Of a stretch of DNA of 64,000 bases, positions 27,301-42,300 are shown piece after piece. Origin of the DNA: Branchiostoma belcheri. Its lineage: Eukaryota; Chordata; Leptocardii; Amphioxiformes; Branchiostomatidae. The stretch lies in the NCBI RefSeq assembly GCF_001625305.1, contig NW_017803998.1:1887216-1951215 (forward strand). Direction: 5' to 3'. The notes under the pieces were generated by a model, which was given only the letters and a program-made list of their open reading frames with translations, made no database searches and was not told where the DNA came from. The translations under genes and the position numbers were made by a program. Position 1 is the stretch's first letter, and every line of letters starts with the position of its first letter.

Positions 27301-30300
27301 ATTTGTATATGCACATGAACTCGCAATTCAGCTCATAAGCTGCGACTAGTTTGTATTCGCACAATAAACCATTCAAAAAAAATTACCATAATTGCACTTA
27401 ACCACTTTCTTACCTACAAATGAAGGAACACCAGAAGAAATCAAGTTGGCAGAAGGTGTCATTGTCACTCTCACCATCAACAAGACTGCAACAGACTTTA
27501 TAGTGGATGTCGGGGTAATGATCTGTATGATCGGCGGAGAGTGTATCATTGAAGGGAACTTCATCCGGAAACTTGTGGTACCCATCCCCATCTGTAACAA
27601 GATATCCCTGGACGCTGCATGTAAGGAAAACCCTTTAATTAATCATAAACATTGATTCAGTTACATTTTAGATAAATCAGAATGCTTCCATCTCTATACT
27701 AGTCTATTCAGATGAGGAAAAATATGAAGAGTCACCCTGCAACATCCTTATAGTTGCAGGATGACCTTACTACTGTCACAGTGATTGCAGACAGTTTTAA
27801 GTTGAGAAGTAATGTTTAAGTGAGTAAGCAAATAAAGTTTTGACTTCTGTTGTCGTTAGTGTGAAATCAATCCTACCAACCACTCCTTGGTATACATTGT
27901 ATGGTGGTGGTGTGGTGAGAATGCAGTAAAATGTGACACAGTTAATATAGTTCCTGATTAAGGTAGCTAACAAGTTACAAAAACTTAAACGCCTACCAGT
28001 TAGTAGGTTTAAGGCAGATTAATTTTCATATCTGATTCAATACAAATAGAAATTGACATGTAAATTCTTTTCCTTTCAAGCAATCGACCGGTTCATCCAA
28101 CAAGCAGGAGAGAACGTGGCGTCAGGACTGGTGGACCTCATCGTTGAGAACGCAGGACTTCAAGACATCTTCTACCCTGCTGGGCAAGTGATCACACTTC
28201 CTAAAAGGACTCTGCCAGGTAAGGTTTGGATTCAACATTGATGATAACACAGTGAGTTTTGAGTAGTCTAGGAATTTTTTTATATAATGTGCTATAGTGA
28301 GCAATACCCACTGATTGTACATACAGTCACATGGTAAGAATACAGTTAAGTGGGCAATCAGTGGCTCCAAGCGTTCTCATTTACAATAAAGGAGGTGTCG
28401 ATAGACTCTAACTTTGAAAGACTGCAGGCCACTGTTGTTGATGTAACCCACAATGGTGTCAGGGAGTTGGTTCCAGAACTGAGCTCCATTGTGGATGAAG
28501 GTCCGGCCGGTGGAACTGGTTCTAGATACCTGCTGTGCAAGTGCGTGGGGTGGCATAGCAAGACTCAACAACAAAAACATGTTGAAAACCACTGTGAAGT
28601 TTCTACATCACACAATTTTCATACAAATGTATGTACCATTCCACAGGCAACTGCTCCCTGGCTCCGAGCTTCGACTGGCTCCCGCAGGGTTTCAGCTGCC
28701 AGGTCAATGCCTTCTGCTTGGGACTGGACTGCATCATGAACATGAACTTGTTGAACTACACCAACATTGCGACCTTGGCCTACATCAACCTGGACTTCTG
28801 TAATTACACCTTCAACATTGGACTTGGAAACTGGAGCTACCATCTGGCCTTGTTCACATACCCATGGGGAAAAGTGCAGGTAGGTTGACAATAGATCTAT
28901 CCTGACTGTCCATCACAATCAGCTTTTCAACCAATGATAGCAAGGCAAGCTACAGGCTTGACCAATGAGTGGCTGGTTGCATGTCCACGAAATGTTTGCA
29001 TATAAACTTTTTGACGGATGTCACATGGCTAGGCTATGGGATTGGTCTATTTTTTGAGGATCTGCATGGGGGATTCTGGGCAATGCTTAATGGTTGATTT
29101 AGGAATAGCAGGAGGGATGAGAATTTAGAGGGTCTGAATGCGGGATCCTGGTAATGCTTAACAATGGTTGTGGGAAGTTGAGATGGAATGCCGATTTTAG
29201 AAGGTGTGTATGGGGGATCTTGGGAATGTGAAGTTAGAAAGAGGGAGGCGTTCCAAGAATGTTGGAATTCTATAAATTAGAGGTTCATATAACATTTATC
29301 ATTTATCTCACATCTTGAATGTTTTTTATATAGGAAAAAGTCCTGGGAGAAGATGCCTTCCACCTGCGCTATTCTATCGGCAAGAACGATGTCAAGAGAG
29401 TATTTGTGGTGAACTTCAACGTGACTCTGTGTATCGAAGGAACGTGTTCCAAGAGCAATCCACTGATCAGCAACATGGAGATTCCACAGCCGTTCTGTAA
29501 CACCAACTTGTCCACAACTATACCGGGTAAGTTTTAGTAGCATTCTCTGAGAACTAACCTCCTTTACCATTTATCCACCAGCTTATACATTTTGAGTACA
29601 GTACATATACGTCATGTATTTGCCACTTTGATAAAACATTTGTGTATAAGGGGGGAAATCGTGTACCCGCAGACTGACAGCAAGGTCAAATTCAAACTGA
29701 TGCAGTAGGAGCTGTGGTGTTGAATTACATTATGTAGCAAGTGGCAGGACAGAGTTGAAGGGGCCGGTCACAATGTTCTGTTTTAATATAATGTGTTTAA
29801 ATAAGAATAAACTGAGGACCTTAGTCTGTTGAGCTATGTGATTATCATAGTAATCATTATTTATTTGCCTTACAAATGTTACCTTACCTTTCTAGTGCTA
29901 AATAATGACTTTTATTGCCAGATTTGTCGGTAAGTGGCCTGCAGACGTACGTGCAGGAGCAGGGGTACGTGGTGGGCCAGGTTCTGGCTGAGACCAGTAA
30001 AAACGCCCTGCTGCAGATCCTGGGCATAGATGACATCGTGGAGGATCACACCTGTCAGAGACCTGTGGTACTGCAGAGTGGCTGGTCAGGGCTCGACAGT
30101 AAGTCATTTAGGGATAACTACTACAAGTAATTAATGACCAGGACTTGATAGTAAGTTTGTAGGCACTAAACAGTTACTAATGTTTGAATGTTGAGACAAA
30201 CGTATATCGCATTTGTATGATATTATGATATAATGACATTATACAGTTGTGTCATTCAATCAGGTGTTCTGCAAAAGCTATTTACTTTCACAGTGTTTTT

Positions 30301-33300
30301 TTTTGGTTAAGGCTAAGTTTAGGCTAATAAATTTGCCGTGCAATTATAGTAATATGGTACATAGGCAATTGTTCACATTGTGATGAATTTGCATTGGAGA
30401 GGTCACTGCATGCAAAAATAAAAACACAGTATGACTTAATATATAATATATATATTAAAAAAGTTGATATCAAATGCCAGGTATAAATGTTAGTTACGAG
30501 AGTTGTACACTGATATAATATTTTTTGCCAAATCATTCCCGAAGGTTAATTGCATGTACATGTAAGGGATCAAAGTAAAGTAACTTAAAAGCAATTATAA
30601 TAGAGGAAATACATCTACTGTCTGGTTAACTTCATTTTTTTTACCCATAACAGAATGTACAGACATGAATGCCCCTACCCTGCCCTCCACTATGACCTGC
30701 ACTGTCCAGTCCAACTGCCTGGGACTGACCTGCTGTCTGGACATGAACTTGAAACTGGTCAACATCACCCTCAAGGCCTCCGCCGTCCTGGACATGTGTA
30801 ACTACACCTTGTCTTTGACCCTTGGGAAGAGGGTCATCCGCAAGATGTTGTTTATCTACGAGTGGGGTAAGACATTTTATTACTGTTGTTTATCGCTGCC
30901 TCTGATAGTTTTTTTAAAAGTTATCTGTCTGTGTTATGTGGTTACATGCTAGTTCCGTATGCTAGTTACATTCAATGTAAAGTGACACTTAGGAAGTGAT
31001 CAATATGGACATGTATAATTTAAATCAAAACCTTGTTTGCATGATTAACGACCTACAATTGAATTACGTATGATTGTACAAAAAGCTTATTATGATTAGT
31101 CCAATAAAATCAAAATGAAAGCCAAACACAATATTTCACAAACTTTTTGTCAAACTCTTCATTATTCTTATCCGTTCATCCAAAAAAATATATATTTTGC
31201 TACCTATATTATTTTTCCCCTTGTAATTGATAATAATACCTATAAGTTAGGAATAACAGAAACTGATACTCTGCATCACTACTTATTCTCAGGGAAAAGA
31301 GAAGAAATCCCCATTGGTGACGCTTTCAAGATCTACTACTACATCAAGAAGAATGATGCGGAGAAGAAGTTCCTGGTAACTGTGGAGATAGCGCTGGTCA
31401 TCGACGGTGACGTAGAGGCCGTGTACCCACTACTGAAGGACAGCAAGATACCACAGCTCTTCTGTGATCCTCAAGCCACCCTGACGTTCTTAGGTAAGTG
31501 ATGCGTAGTCTACAGATCAAGTCGATTCCCCCATTTAGTGCAATCAGTCTGGCATATGTATAATACAAACAGCAACAGTAAGTTCTGCATGTTGAAGTTT
31601 TCATTTATTTTTTACACAACCACTAATAAATGTTTTTCACCTGCTTACATTTCAATGCTTATCAGACATCTTCTTCAGTGCTGCTTATCACTGCTATGTG
31701 TTATACATGTATAGGCCAGTGGTGCTATTGTGACGAGAACACAATTATCTCAAATTATGTATCAGTTACAATATTACATACAATGTCCTACCTGTAGTTA
31801 CTGTAGTACTTTTATTTCAAGGTGCCATTTGATGGGGAACTTACCTTTGATATGCTACCTGTAGTTATGGTAGATGGCTGCATGTTAAACATGGCTTTAC
31901 AACAATATAAGTTGGTTTAAACGATTACTGACAAGCTTAATGGGTTTCTATTCATTGACAGATGGTGTAAGGACAGCTGCTGACTATATTCAAGCCGTGG
32001 GCATCACAGAGGCCACACAGGTGACCAGTACAACCATGGCTGGGCTTTTCAGCGCTCTTCAAATCAGCGATGTGATACAAGAGGGCATAAGCCACCTGCC
32101 CCCCGTCAGCTCTGTCCTATTCATGGGCTGGATAGATGTCCCTCTAGCTGGTGAGTAGGAATAATCACAATGTAGTTTCTTCTGGGTATGAAAGTATTGC
32201 TTTGGGTTGCCGCGGTCTCTTTTTGTCCACGGAGTAGGTTGACAACATATGGGTGGAAAGTTTGACGGGCAGAACTACAGCTAAAAAGGTCAGACATGTT
32301 TAAAAGCTGTCCACTGTGTAAAGTTGATGACTAATTCCGCGTACGTGTACAGTAGTATTGTTTTGGTACTTGTGCTAATAGCTTTGGGTTGCATGTTGGG
32401 TGGGATGTGATTTTTGCAGTTGATTGATAGGAATATCTCGTCTGAAGGTCACCCAACACAGTGTGTTATATGGAGGAATTCAAGAAGTGGTGTAATACCC
32501 GATTGAGTTACATCATACAATCTCTCCACAGTTCCAATACAATAACAAAAGGAAGCAACACAGAGGCCACACAGGTGACTGGGGGACTGTGAACTATAAG
32601 GCTCAGGTGCAGAAAGCATCAAATTAGAAAGCATTTAGCATAGACAACAAGCAACTGTAAAAATGGTTTCACAAATCATATATCTGATATCTTCTATTTA
32701 CTAACATGGGTACAATCTCATTACAGCCTGCCCAGATGTTGCCTGGCATGAGCTGGCTACAGGTGTGGTATGTGAGGTCACCAGCCCCACCTGCACAGGT
32801 GTCACCTGTTACAGGGAGTTCGACCTGAGTCTGGAGTCCTTCCAGTCCAAGACGTGGATGGACTTCGACCCGTGCGACTACCGGCTAACCATTGGGGTCG
32901 GTTTGAAAACCGTCACTTACTCTGTGCTGCCATCGAACACATGGAACTACACCTGGGGTAAGTCAGGATAACACAGTCATTTAGTGAGTTTACTTAGGCT
33001 ACACTGACTTAATTTTATGGATGACATCCGCACGCGCATTGATTTTCACCTGATCTCAAAAATAAAAAAAAAGATCACGTCTTCCGAGGCTCTGGCCTGG
33101 CTTTAGGCCTGGGTAGTCCATGGTGGTAAGTGACAACGAAGCCGGTGGTAACTCTGGAGGACGGCACCCAGGCTACCGAAGCTCCACGACTCAAGACCTG
33201 ACAGTACATACGTACAGTGCCGATTCATAAATTCCAAAAAAGCCAGCATGTGCCGGCCTGTCGTATACGTCGCTATGTAATGTGCCAAATTCACAATACC

Positions 33301-36300
33301 AGTTTTGTATTCCTGTGGTTTAGTAGCATTTTTATTTTTGGCCGGATTTTTCTTTTTTTTCGCCCGCGCACACTAGTTTGGTGGTCTTCAAAGGATGTCA
33401 TCTATAAAATCAAGTCTGTGTGGCCATATGTAGACAAGTGGGAGAAGATTGACAGAATATCATGTCAAAAGGGCAGACACAGGAAATGGGTGAACTCGAA
33501 GGTCCCAGAATCTGGCCGATAGCTGAATTTGAGGTCAATAAGAGGGAGATTAAAAAAAACTGGTAGCGACCTTCCAACCCTGCACATTTTCTTTTCAAGT
33601 CTTGATTCATCGTATAATCTTCTTGATTATTGAAATAAAATGTGTGAAGATAAAAATTGAAACTGTGTAGACATATTCTCTCTGTAATTTCATGATAAGA
33701 AACGCTGCCTTTCAGTTTTCTGTGCTCGTAAACCTACAAACAGAATAGCCTTTATTTCAGTACCATGGACAGCGACCGTCTGTCTTTTTGATCGAAAGAA
33801 GCTTTATTCACATTTAACTCTAAACGCTGCTTTAAGTGAAGATTTTTCTAATGTACTTCGACACAATGAGTTTCACTCTATGATTGTTATAGAAAAAAGA
33901 TACCTTCAATGTAATATTGTATCTGTATAGCCGGTATATCTGCCCTTCGACGTAACATGTAACCCTTGAACATATAACTCTAAACATTGTTTGAAGCTAT
34001 CTAATGATAATTCCCCAACGGTAATAATGCTCCTACTTACTGTATTTAGCAAAGTTGAAAAATTGACTTCTTCATTCTTTAAAGATAACATAATATTGAG
34101 TGAATGAGCGTGTGGATATAAAAGTTAACATTTCTCTCATTCAGGTGAAACCAAGACTGTGAAGTTTGGGACGGTCTTCAACTTGACCTTTGCAATCGGA
34201 AAGGAGGGAGACAACTTTGTCTTTGACTTCTCCTTGAGGTTCTGCAAGGATGCTGCAACCTGTACGAACAACACCTTCCTGCAGAAAACTAAAGTTCCCC
34301 AACCCACCTGCTACAAACAAGACACGTGGACACCAACTACAGGTGTGTAAGCTTACTGTAGATCTTGACACTTTTGTGGTGTTTTTTTTTGTGTGCGGTA
34401 ACCACTTCACCACAAAGTTATAATCTTTCAAAATGTTTCAAATTAGTACGGCATGACATGATTATGAATTGTTTCAACCCTGACCTTGAAACACTGCAAA
34501 AACTTATTTTCCCTCCTTCTGTACATACCAGAGAAAACGTGAAGATAATCTACAGTACCTATGAGGATGTAGTACTTTTACATATTGTATCTTATCTAGA
34601 CTTATAGCTAAAATTCCTGTCCTTGCAAACTATTAAACTACAAGCAAAGATCTCTGTTCCTCGTTATATTAATGATTGTCACTAATTATAATTTCCAGAA
34701 TTGCAGATTCTGAAGTATTGGTATGATGTTTATAATTATCTATTGTGCATGCCCAGACTGTAAGATCTTATCCACTCCCACTGGGTTGAACTTTGACCCT
34801 TTTCTTGTTGATAAGTGTGATGGAATCTAAGTGCAGAAATAGATGTAAAAAGTATTTTCCACAGGGTACAGTATTGGGACCAGTGCTTAAGATTTGAACC
34901 AAAAACAGTCGCTAGTCAATTAATTTATTGCTCTTAAAAACAGTAGTTACATACTATCTTCAGTTATGGACAACTGATTTCCAAGGTAGCCCAACAGAAC
35001 AGTTACAAAGGACATAGACATAAATCACATTAAGTACAGTGTAGGGCAAAATTAACATAATTGTAATCAAATGATAAGATAGAGATAATAGATAATATGA
35101 ACAAAGAGTACAAGTAATCAATCATAAGAAACAAGACATGTCAACCAAAACAAATAGTCAAAATCATAAAGCATATTCATAGTCCGTGCCATTCCAGTCA
35201 AGGAATAAGTCAGTCTATGAGTCAATAACTGAAGGTTACCTTGCCCCCTGTACAGGATCTGTTAGCACCGCCATCACACAGATGAAGCAGGCGGCCGCTA
35301 GAGTGCGAGCACCAGCGGTACTGCCCGGTGTGTTTGTGGAGGCAGCAGACAGAATCATGGGACTGGTACAGGTGTTCACTGGAGCTACAGACTGTACAGG
35401 GTCCACCACCGGATGGACAGGGGATAACAGTAAGTGTAGTCTTCTTTATCCTTCATAATGGCAATGACAATAGGGGCTAGATACATATTGATATCATAAT
35501 ATTGTATCATATGATTGTAAATAGTGAATTGTGTAAAGTTTGCCATGTACTGTTAATTTTGTAATGTTTTGTACGTTTGTAATATATGTATGTAAATATG
35601 AATGTGTAGACCACAGGAAGAATAGCCTCTTATGAGGCTAATTGTGGATCTGAATAAAACTGAAACTGAAATAAGATAGGAAGGGCCATGATGTACAAAT
35701 TTGGCTACACATAGACTATACATATCAGATAGACTTTTCAAAAACAGGCTAATGAAGACTACGGAAATAGATGAACACAACAAACAATGGCAATTTTAGA
35801 ATGATAATCATCTCTGTAACACCTTTCATGTTGAAAAATCCATATTTTTTCTTATGTATCATTATTTACAATTATGTATCTGCTATATTTTTTATATTGT
35901 TGTATTGTGAATGATAATGAAGTTTAAATAAAAGAAAATCAGGCAAATACAGACCTACATTAAATATCAACACTATGTTCCCAGATTGCCCAGCTGCCGT
36001 GTTACCGACCCTTCCTACTGGAGTTGGCTGTGCCGCCAGTGATGGCTGCTACTCTGTGACCTGCTGCATGACCCTTGACCTCTGCTCCATCAGGACGGTC
36101 AAGCCGAACTTCCACGTGACCTTCGACCCCTGCACCTACAGCATGTCTGTGGGGATGGGAAAGTGGACATCAGAGTTCAACTTGTACCAGTACACTTGGG
36201 GTGGGTTTCCGAACAACCCGGTTGGCAGTTATTTCAAATTTAGTGGTTTGACTCGTAATCGGTATCTAATTGACTTCCATAATGTACTAAAAGTTGCTGC

Positions 36301-39300
36301 ATGCATATTGGGGATAAATAACTCTGATGGCAAGCTTTGAAAAGATTGTGTCTTACTTCTGTGTATTCGTGCCTTGGTTTTTGGCATTGCCTCAGGGGCG
36401 GAGCAAATTAAGCCTTGTTCTGAATGCATTAAATTAAGCAGTACATTATATCTAAGTAACTTGTGACTTACTAAGTCTTATAAGGTAATAGAACGCTCTG
36501 TCTTACAATTTGTACTCTGGATTCTACCAAAGTTGTATAGCTAGATTGATGTGTAGATTGTATTTAATTAAGTGGTATTCTTATACAATTTTAAGTGGTT
36601 AATAGTCTTATAAAACAACTTGCCTTACATTGTACCTGATGCAATCGTTGTGCAACAAAACTTGACTTGATTTGTAAGTTTTTATCATGAGCATTCATAA
36701 CTTTATGCATCTGTAATTGATTGTAATTTTCATCATCCTATCTATGACCATTTATTAGAAAAATATTTATTTTATTATTTTTTTTAATTTATTTCAAATG
36801 CAAAAAACATTAGAAAGTTCTTCAAATTAGGATATTAATTTACATCTATCGTCATTACAGGTCAAACTGAGACCATCGCCATTGCTTCAGTCCTATCCTT
36901 CACCTACAGTATCCAGAAGCTGGACAGCGAAAATGTTTTCCAGATCAGCTCCTCCTTCAGACTGTCCTGTGGGACAAGCTCTGCACTAAACATCCCAATC
37001 ATGCACAACACTAAAGTTCCGTACAAGACTGACTGTGCAGCTGTCAGCATTCCGGGTGAGTTGTGTTTGTTTGTTTGTTTGTTTGTTTGTTACTATTCTT
37101 CCTGGAGTCCAGCAACTTAAAATAATAATAATAATAATAATTACTTGTAGCAATAATGATAATACATAAGACATACAATGCTGAAATTATAACAAACTTG
37201 AAACAAAATCAGCATAGAGAAATAAGTGTATTGGAGGTCAGAGGTCAAATAATAGAAACAATATGTCTGAACTGAGAGTAATAATTGGTGTACTTGTCCA
37301 ATCAATGAAAAATGGAAGTAACAAAACAGTAAACAAATATTTGAACTGACATAAATAATAACAAAATATAAACACAGTTGTGTGTTAAACAAGAAGTTGT
37401 GAGTTTGGAAGGTTTGATCTTTGGTGATAAAATTATGAAATAAATTGGTTTCAGATTAGTTTTTTTTTTTGTTAGAAACCTAACAGTATTGAGGAATGGA
37501 TGTGTTTAGTAATACTGGGATTCAAGAATCACAATACCATAACATAATTGTTCTTACAAAACGTCAAATGCACACAAACGCAGAGAGGGAGAGAGAGAGG
37601 GAGAGAGAAAGAGAGAGAGAGAGAAATACACTTTCATCACACACACACACACAAACACACACACACGCTCACACACACACATGAACGCGGCAACACAAGC
37701 ACAAAGACACACACACACACATTATGACACGCACACATCTGCTCTAAACCACTACATATCCTTTCTCCAGACACAGTTGATACCTTCCTAGCCCTACAAG
37801 GTGGCCAGGTAGGAAAGGCAGGACAGGACTATGTGATGAGAGGTCTGGGACTGGCCGACACCTTCGCTGGACACAGCTGTAGTCATCAGGGTGGCTGGCA
37901 CGGGCTAGATGGTATGTCCCATTTTGTGATAACTTACTATTACATCAAATACATGTACTATACGTGTTATTGCCCTAACATCGCACGCTTTTGCACGTAC
38001 GCGCTCGAACTCACGGTGCTCCATCGCTAGTTTTATACGTGCATAATATGATCAGTAAAAATCGTGCGAAGTTAGTGCACTTGCAAAGTTTAAGCACCCT
38101 ATGTTGTATGTCACATCTATGGAATCAATGGAGGAATAGCTAGATGTTTCTACATGCATGATGTAGTCAGGGTAGTAACAAAAAGAAAACTGTAGAACTG
38201 ATTTTGTAAGTTTCGAGTTACCAAATACACCTCAATTAAATTGACAAAATGTAGCTCTATGTATCCTGGTTTTATAAACTTTGCATCTGTTCCAGCCTGT
38301 CCAAGCACGTTACAGCCTCCAACATTGCCTAGCTCAGTGGACTGCAGGTTCGATGATCTGTGCATGGGAATGAGCTGTTGCGTGGACTTTGACCTAAAGG
38401 TATATATTAACTATAATTAGCTCAAAATATGATCATATACACATAGTTTGGACCATATTTAACCATATTTTCCTCATACCAAAACAGAACGGCTTCTTCA
38501 GCATTTTCAAGGGTAAGAATATACCGTTATAAGATACATATTATAAAAAGGAAACTCTCATTCAGATGAGCAAATTTAATAGAAGCAAACCTAGTGAACT
38601 GAATCACGTAGCACCGAAATGCACTTTTTTCATTTCTTTTGTGTCATGCCCCTGAAAAGCATCCTTACATATAGAAAAATTCTAATTTGTAAAAAATTTA
38701 ACAAAGTTGATGATAAATTGTCTTCGTTTTTAGGTTGGCACGTTCAGGACCACTGCAGCTTTGCACTTTGACCCCTGCAAGTTAACGTTGTCGGCCCGAA
38801 TTGGTGGTACAGACTTTACTGGCCTGGATCTCTACAGTTACACCTGGGGTAAGTTACAAACACAAAGTAGTTTTCTTCTCCAAGCACGTGCACATATGGT
38901 CCATAACCTGGACTAGACATGGTAACTGGTGCTGTAGCAGACACCCCGTGGTGTCTGGTTATGCAGCAATACTGTAGGGGCTGGCCACCATTTACGTGTA
39001 TACGGATGTGTTGGAGTAACAAATAACAGTTTGTTGGTTACCCATGTGAAGGTTAACATTATACATTTTCTTACCTTTGCCTCTATAGGAACTGAACAGA
39101 CACAGAATGTTGGTGTCAATGATAAGCTTCGCCTCACGTACACAATCAGCTACGACAAGCCAGCTAAGACCTATTACCTCAACTTCTCTGTAGCAACGTG
39201 TGTGGACACGTGTACTACACCAGTGGTCATCCTATCACAAGTGGGCTTTCCTGAACCAGCCTGTGTTCAGGAGACACCTGTCCTCCCAGGTATGCCCCCT

Positions 39301-42300
39301 AGTAAAACTTGTTCGAAGTGCATGCAATGTTTGCTATGTTATGCCATGGCTAAAAGTATCCTCATGTAGAACTTCTATGATTGGTGTTGCCCCCCCTGTC
39401 CTTGGTGCTGATTGGTGAATGTTATTCTTGTCCTTGGTGCTGATTGGTGCATGGTATCCCTGTCCCTGGTGCTGATTGGTGAATGCTCTCTCTGTCCTTG
39501 GTGCTGATTGGTGAATGCTATCCTTGTCCTTGATCCTGATTGCTTATACTGATTTATTTCAAAGTATAAGTCATGCAAACTCTGCTATTTTTACAGGAGC
39601 TGGAACCATTCAGGATCTTATCACACAGTACAGCGACAACCTTGGCGATGCCGCCCTCCAGCCTGCCTACAGATACTGGGGTCTTCCCGAGGACTTCAAC
39701 CCTCAGGACACCTGCGTGGTCCCTGCATCATCACCTTCATGTGACCTTGACCTCAGCACCTTGAACCTCCCCGACACGTACCAGTATTCCCTCCACGACT
39801 CCTGTACAGGGATTGAGACCTGCGTGGAGTGTGACCTTCAGGTTCAAGCAAGGTCGTCCAAGGTGGCTGTCAGCTTTGACCCCTGTGACATGACCTTGAC
39901 CCTTGCCCTACACACCATGACCCACACCGTCAAGCTGTATGACTTTGAGTGGGAAGTGGAGCATGTCTGGGAGGTTGGAAATCTGTATCAGCTCAAGTAA
40001 GTCAAGAAAATGTACCGTTTTTATCAACCTTGAACAAGTCTTTTACCATGTCATCTGATGTAGATGTGTTTTTTTTTATTTCTGTATGAGCCCTGGAAGA
40101 TTGGCCTGTAGGACTAAATAGCTTTGAAATAAAGAAACAAACATCTTTGGATAGTGTCTTTAGCTAAACTTGGCTGGTTTCAAAGGAAGCAAAAAACAAA
40201 CAGCATACAAACTTGGACGATACTGTTGTATATATAATGTAGAATGTACATTTGCTCAACCTAATGTAAGAATAAATAAAGAATATCTTCTTCATGGGAT
40301 TTTCCAGGTACACACTAACGAATGACCTTGAGGCAAGGCAGTACAGGATTGACCTTGAGGTCATGACCTGCCTTGACCCTGACAGTTGTCAGTCCTGTGG
40401 TCATGTGATGCAGAACTCTGTCTTCCCCAAACCAACGTGTGATTCTGAAGAAAGCTGTGAACTAGACGGTAAGTGTTGAAACTTTGCAGCTTACGTGTGC
40501 TAGATTTGCAACATTTTCAACTGCTTCAATTCTCAATTCCTGTCCTCTGTGCTGATTGGTGACTGTTATCCATGTCATTGGTTCTGATTGATGATTGCCA
40601 CAACTTTCCTTGATGCTGATTGGTGATTGCCACCTCAGTCCTTGATGCTGATTGGTTATAGTGATTAAATATTGGACTGAAAATAGCCACTATCTGATGT
40701 ATGCAGACAATTTTGGATGCTACATTTGCAACCCTATGAATTCATTTTCATTAATTTTCATATTTCAGGATAAACAATATTGTGTTACAGTGTCCCATTT
40801 ACGGCTGTAAATTTTAATGAAAATTGAAACTTTGAAATTTTCCTTTTTTTATTTACTTCATAACTAACCAAGGCTCATTGTGAGCCACTGTAATGATTCG
40901 GGTTATATTATTTTGAAATGATGATAGATACCACTTCGGCTCAAATCTTTGTACAAATTGTAACATTGCCTTATTACAGATTCCAACCCAGGTCTGAGTG
41001 TAACAGCCTACCTGAACAGTTTCGGAGCCGGCACCACAGACGCAGCGGCAGAAGAAGCCCTTGCAAACGTGTACCGGTGTCAGGGAATCCCCTACATGAT
41101 GACTGAGTCCTGTACAGCACAGGCAGACAACTGTCGGTGGACATCTTCCCACTCAGAAGGGACAGACTGTGGGGCGGAGAACAGCTGTACTGGGATCACC
41201 TGCTGCCATGAATTTGACTACAAGGTAAGATCTAGAAAAAATACAAGCAATATCTGCCAAAACAGACTGTTTTAGATTTTCTTTTTTTCCAAGAACAATA
41301 AATGAGTGGAATAAGCTGCCGGGACAGTTAGTAAAAGCCCAGACAGTGGAGGACTTTAAGGCCGGGCTCCTGGCCGCGCAGCCATAGTCCGTCGCACCCA
41401 CCCCCCCTCTCAGTGATACCCCAGTAGGGGTTGTTAGAGAGTAAGAAGAAGAAGAAGAAGAAGAAATACAACAAGGTGACAATGTGGTCTTGTGGTTAGG
41501 GTTGTTGACTTAGAAGCTAAGGGTCCTGGGTCCAAGTCCCTGGCAGCATTGTTCTATGGAGAACTTTACACCTGCACTTAAACCAGGTGAAAATGAGTAC
41601 CTAACTTTGGGCAGGGATGTATGCCATGCATTTGATTACAAGGTACATTTTGTTGGATCTTCTCTATTTGTGTAGAGGATAAAAAATTGACTTCGGGAGC
41701 AACCAAAGATCTTGAATCGTTTGTTTTATCTTTTCTTTTGTTTTGACAGTGATCTGTCCACCACAAATCCATAACACTGCAAATATCATGCCCTTGTACA
41801 ACTATTGTACTATAGATATATTGTAACCATTAAGTATAAATTGAAATGCTGTGTGAACCTTCCCTTCTCTTTTCCTGCAAAATGAGACAAATGCAAAAGT
41901 TTTACAATTCAGGAAGAATAGTAGAAGTCAAGAAGTACATAGAATTTAATTGAATTTTGATGATAATGTGGCCAAAAATCCTAGAACGACATAAAACATT
42001 TTGTGATTTATGTGTTGATGAATGATAAATTTCGATTACAATTTCTCTTGCAGATTATCACAAAACATCTCAGTGTCTTCTTCGACATCGACCCGTGTAC
42101 GTACATCATTTCCCACGGAATCGGCAGCCAGACGTTTACCCACAATTTCTTTGACTTTCCCTGGGGAGAAGAGCAGCGAATCAGGATTGAGAAGGCTTTC
42201 TTCATCAAGTAAGTTCTTTTTGTTATAATAATTTACAATACATATTAAGTAATAAACTCTCATATGAAAGCTATTTTATGTTTCTTCTAACTTTATGTTC

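Noticed and set aside
39395-39545. Regularly spaced repeats resembling a CRISPR array
   Set aside because: The units are back-to-back minisatellite without unique spacers, in an animal intron.
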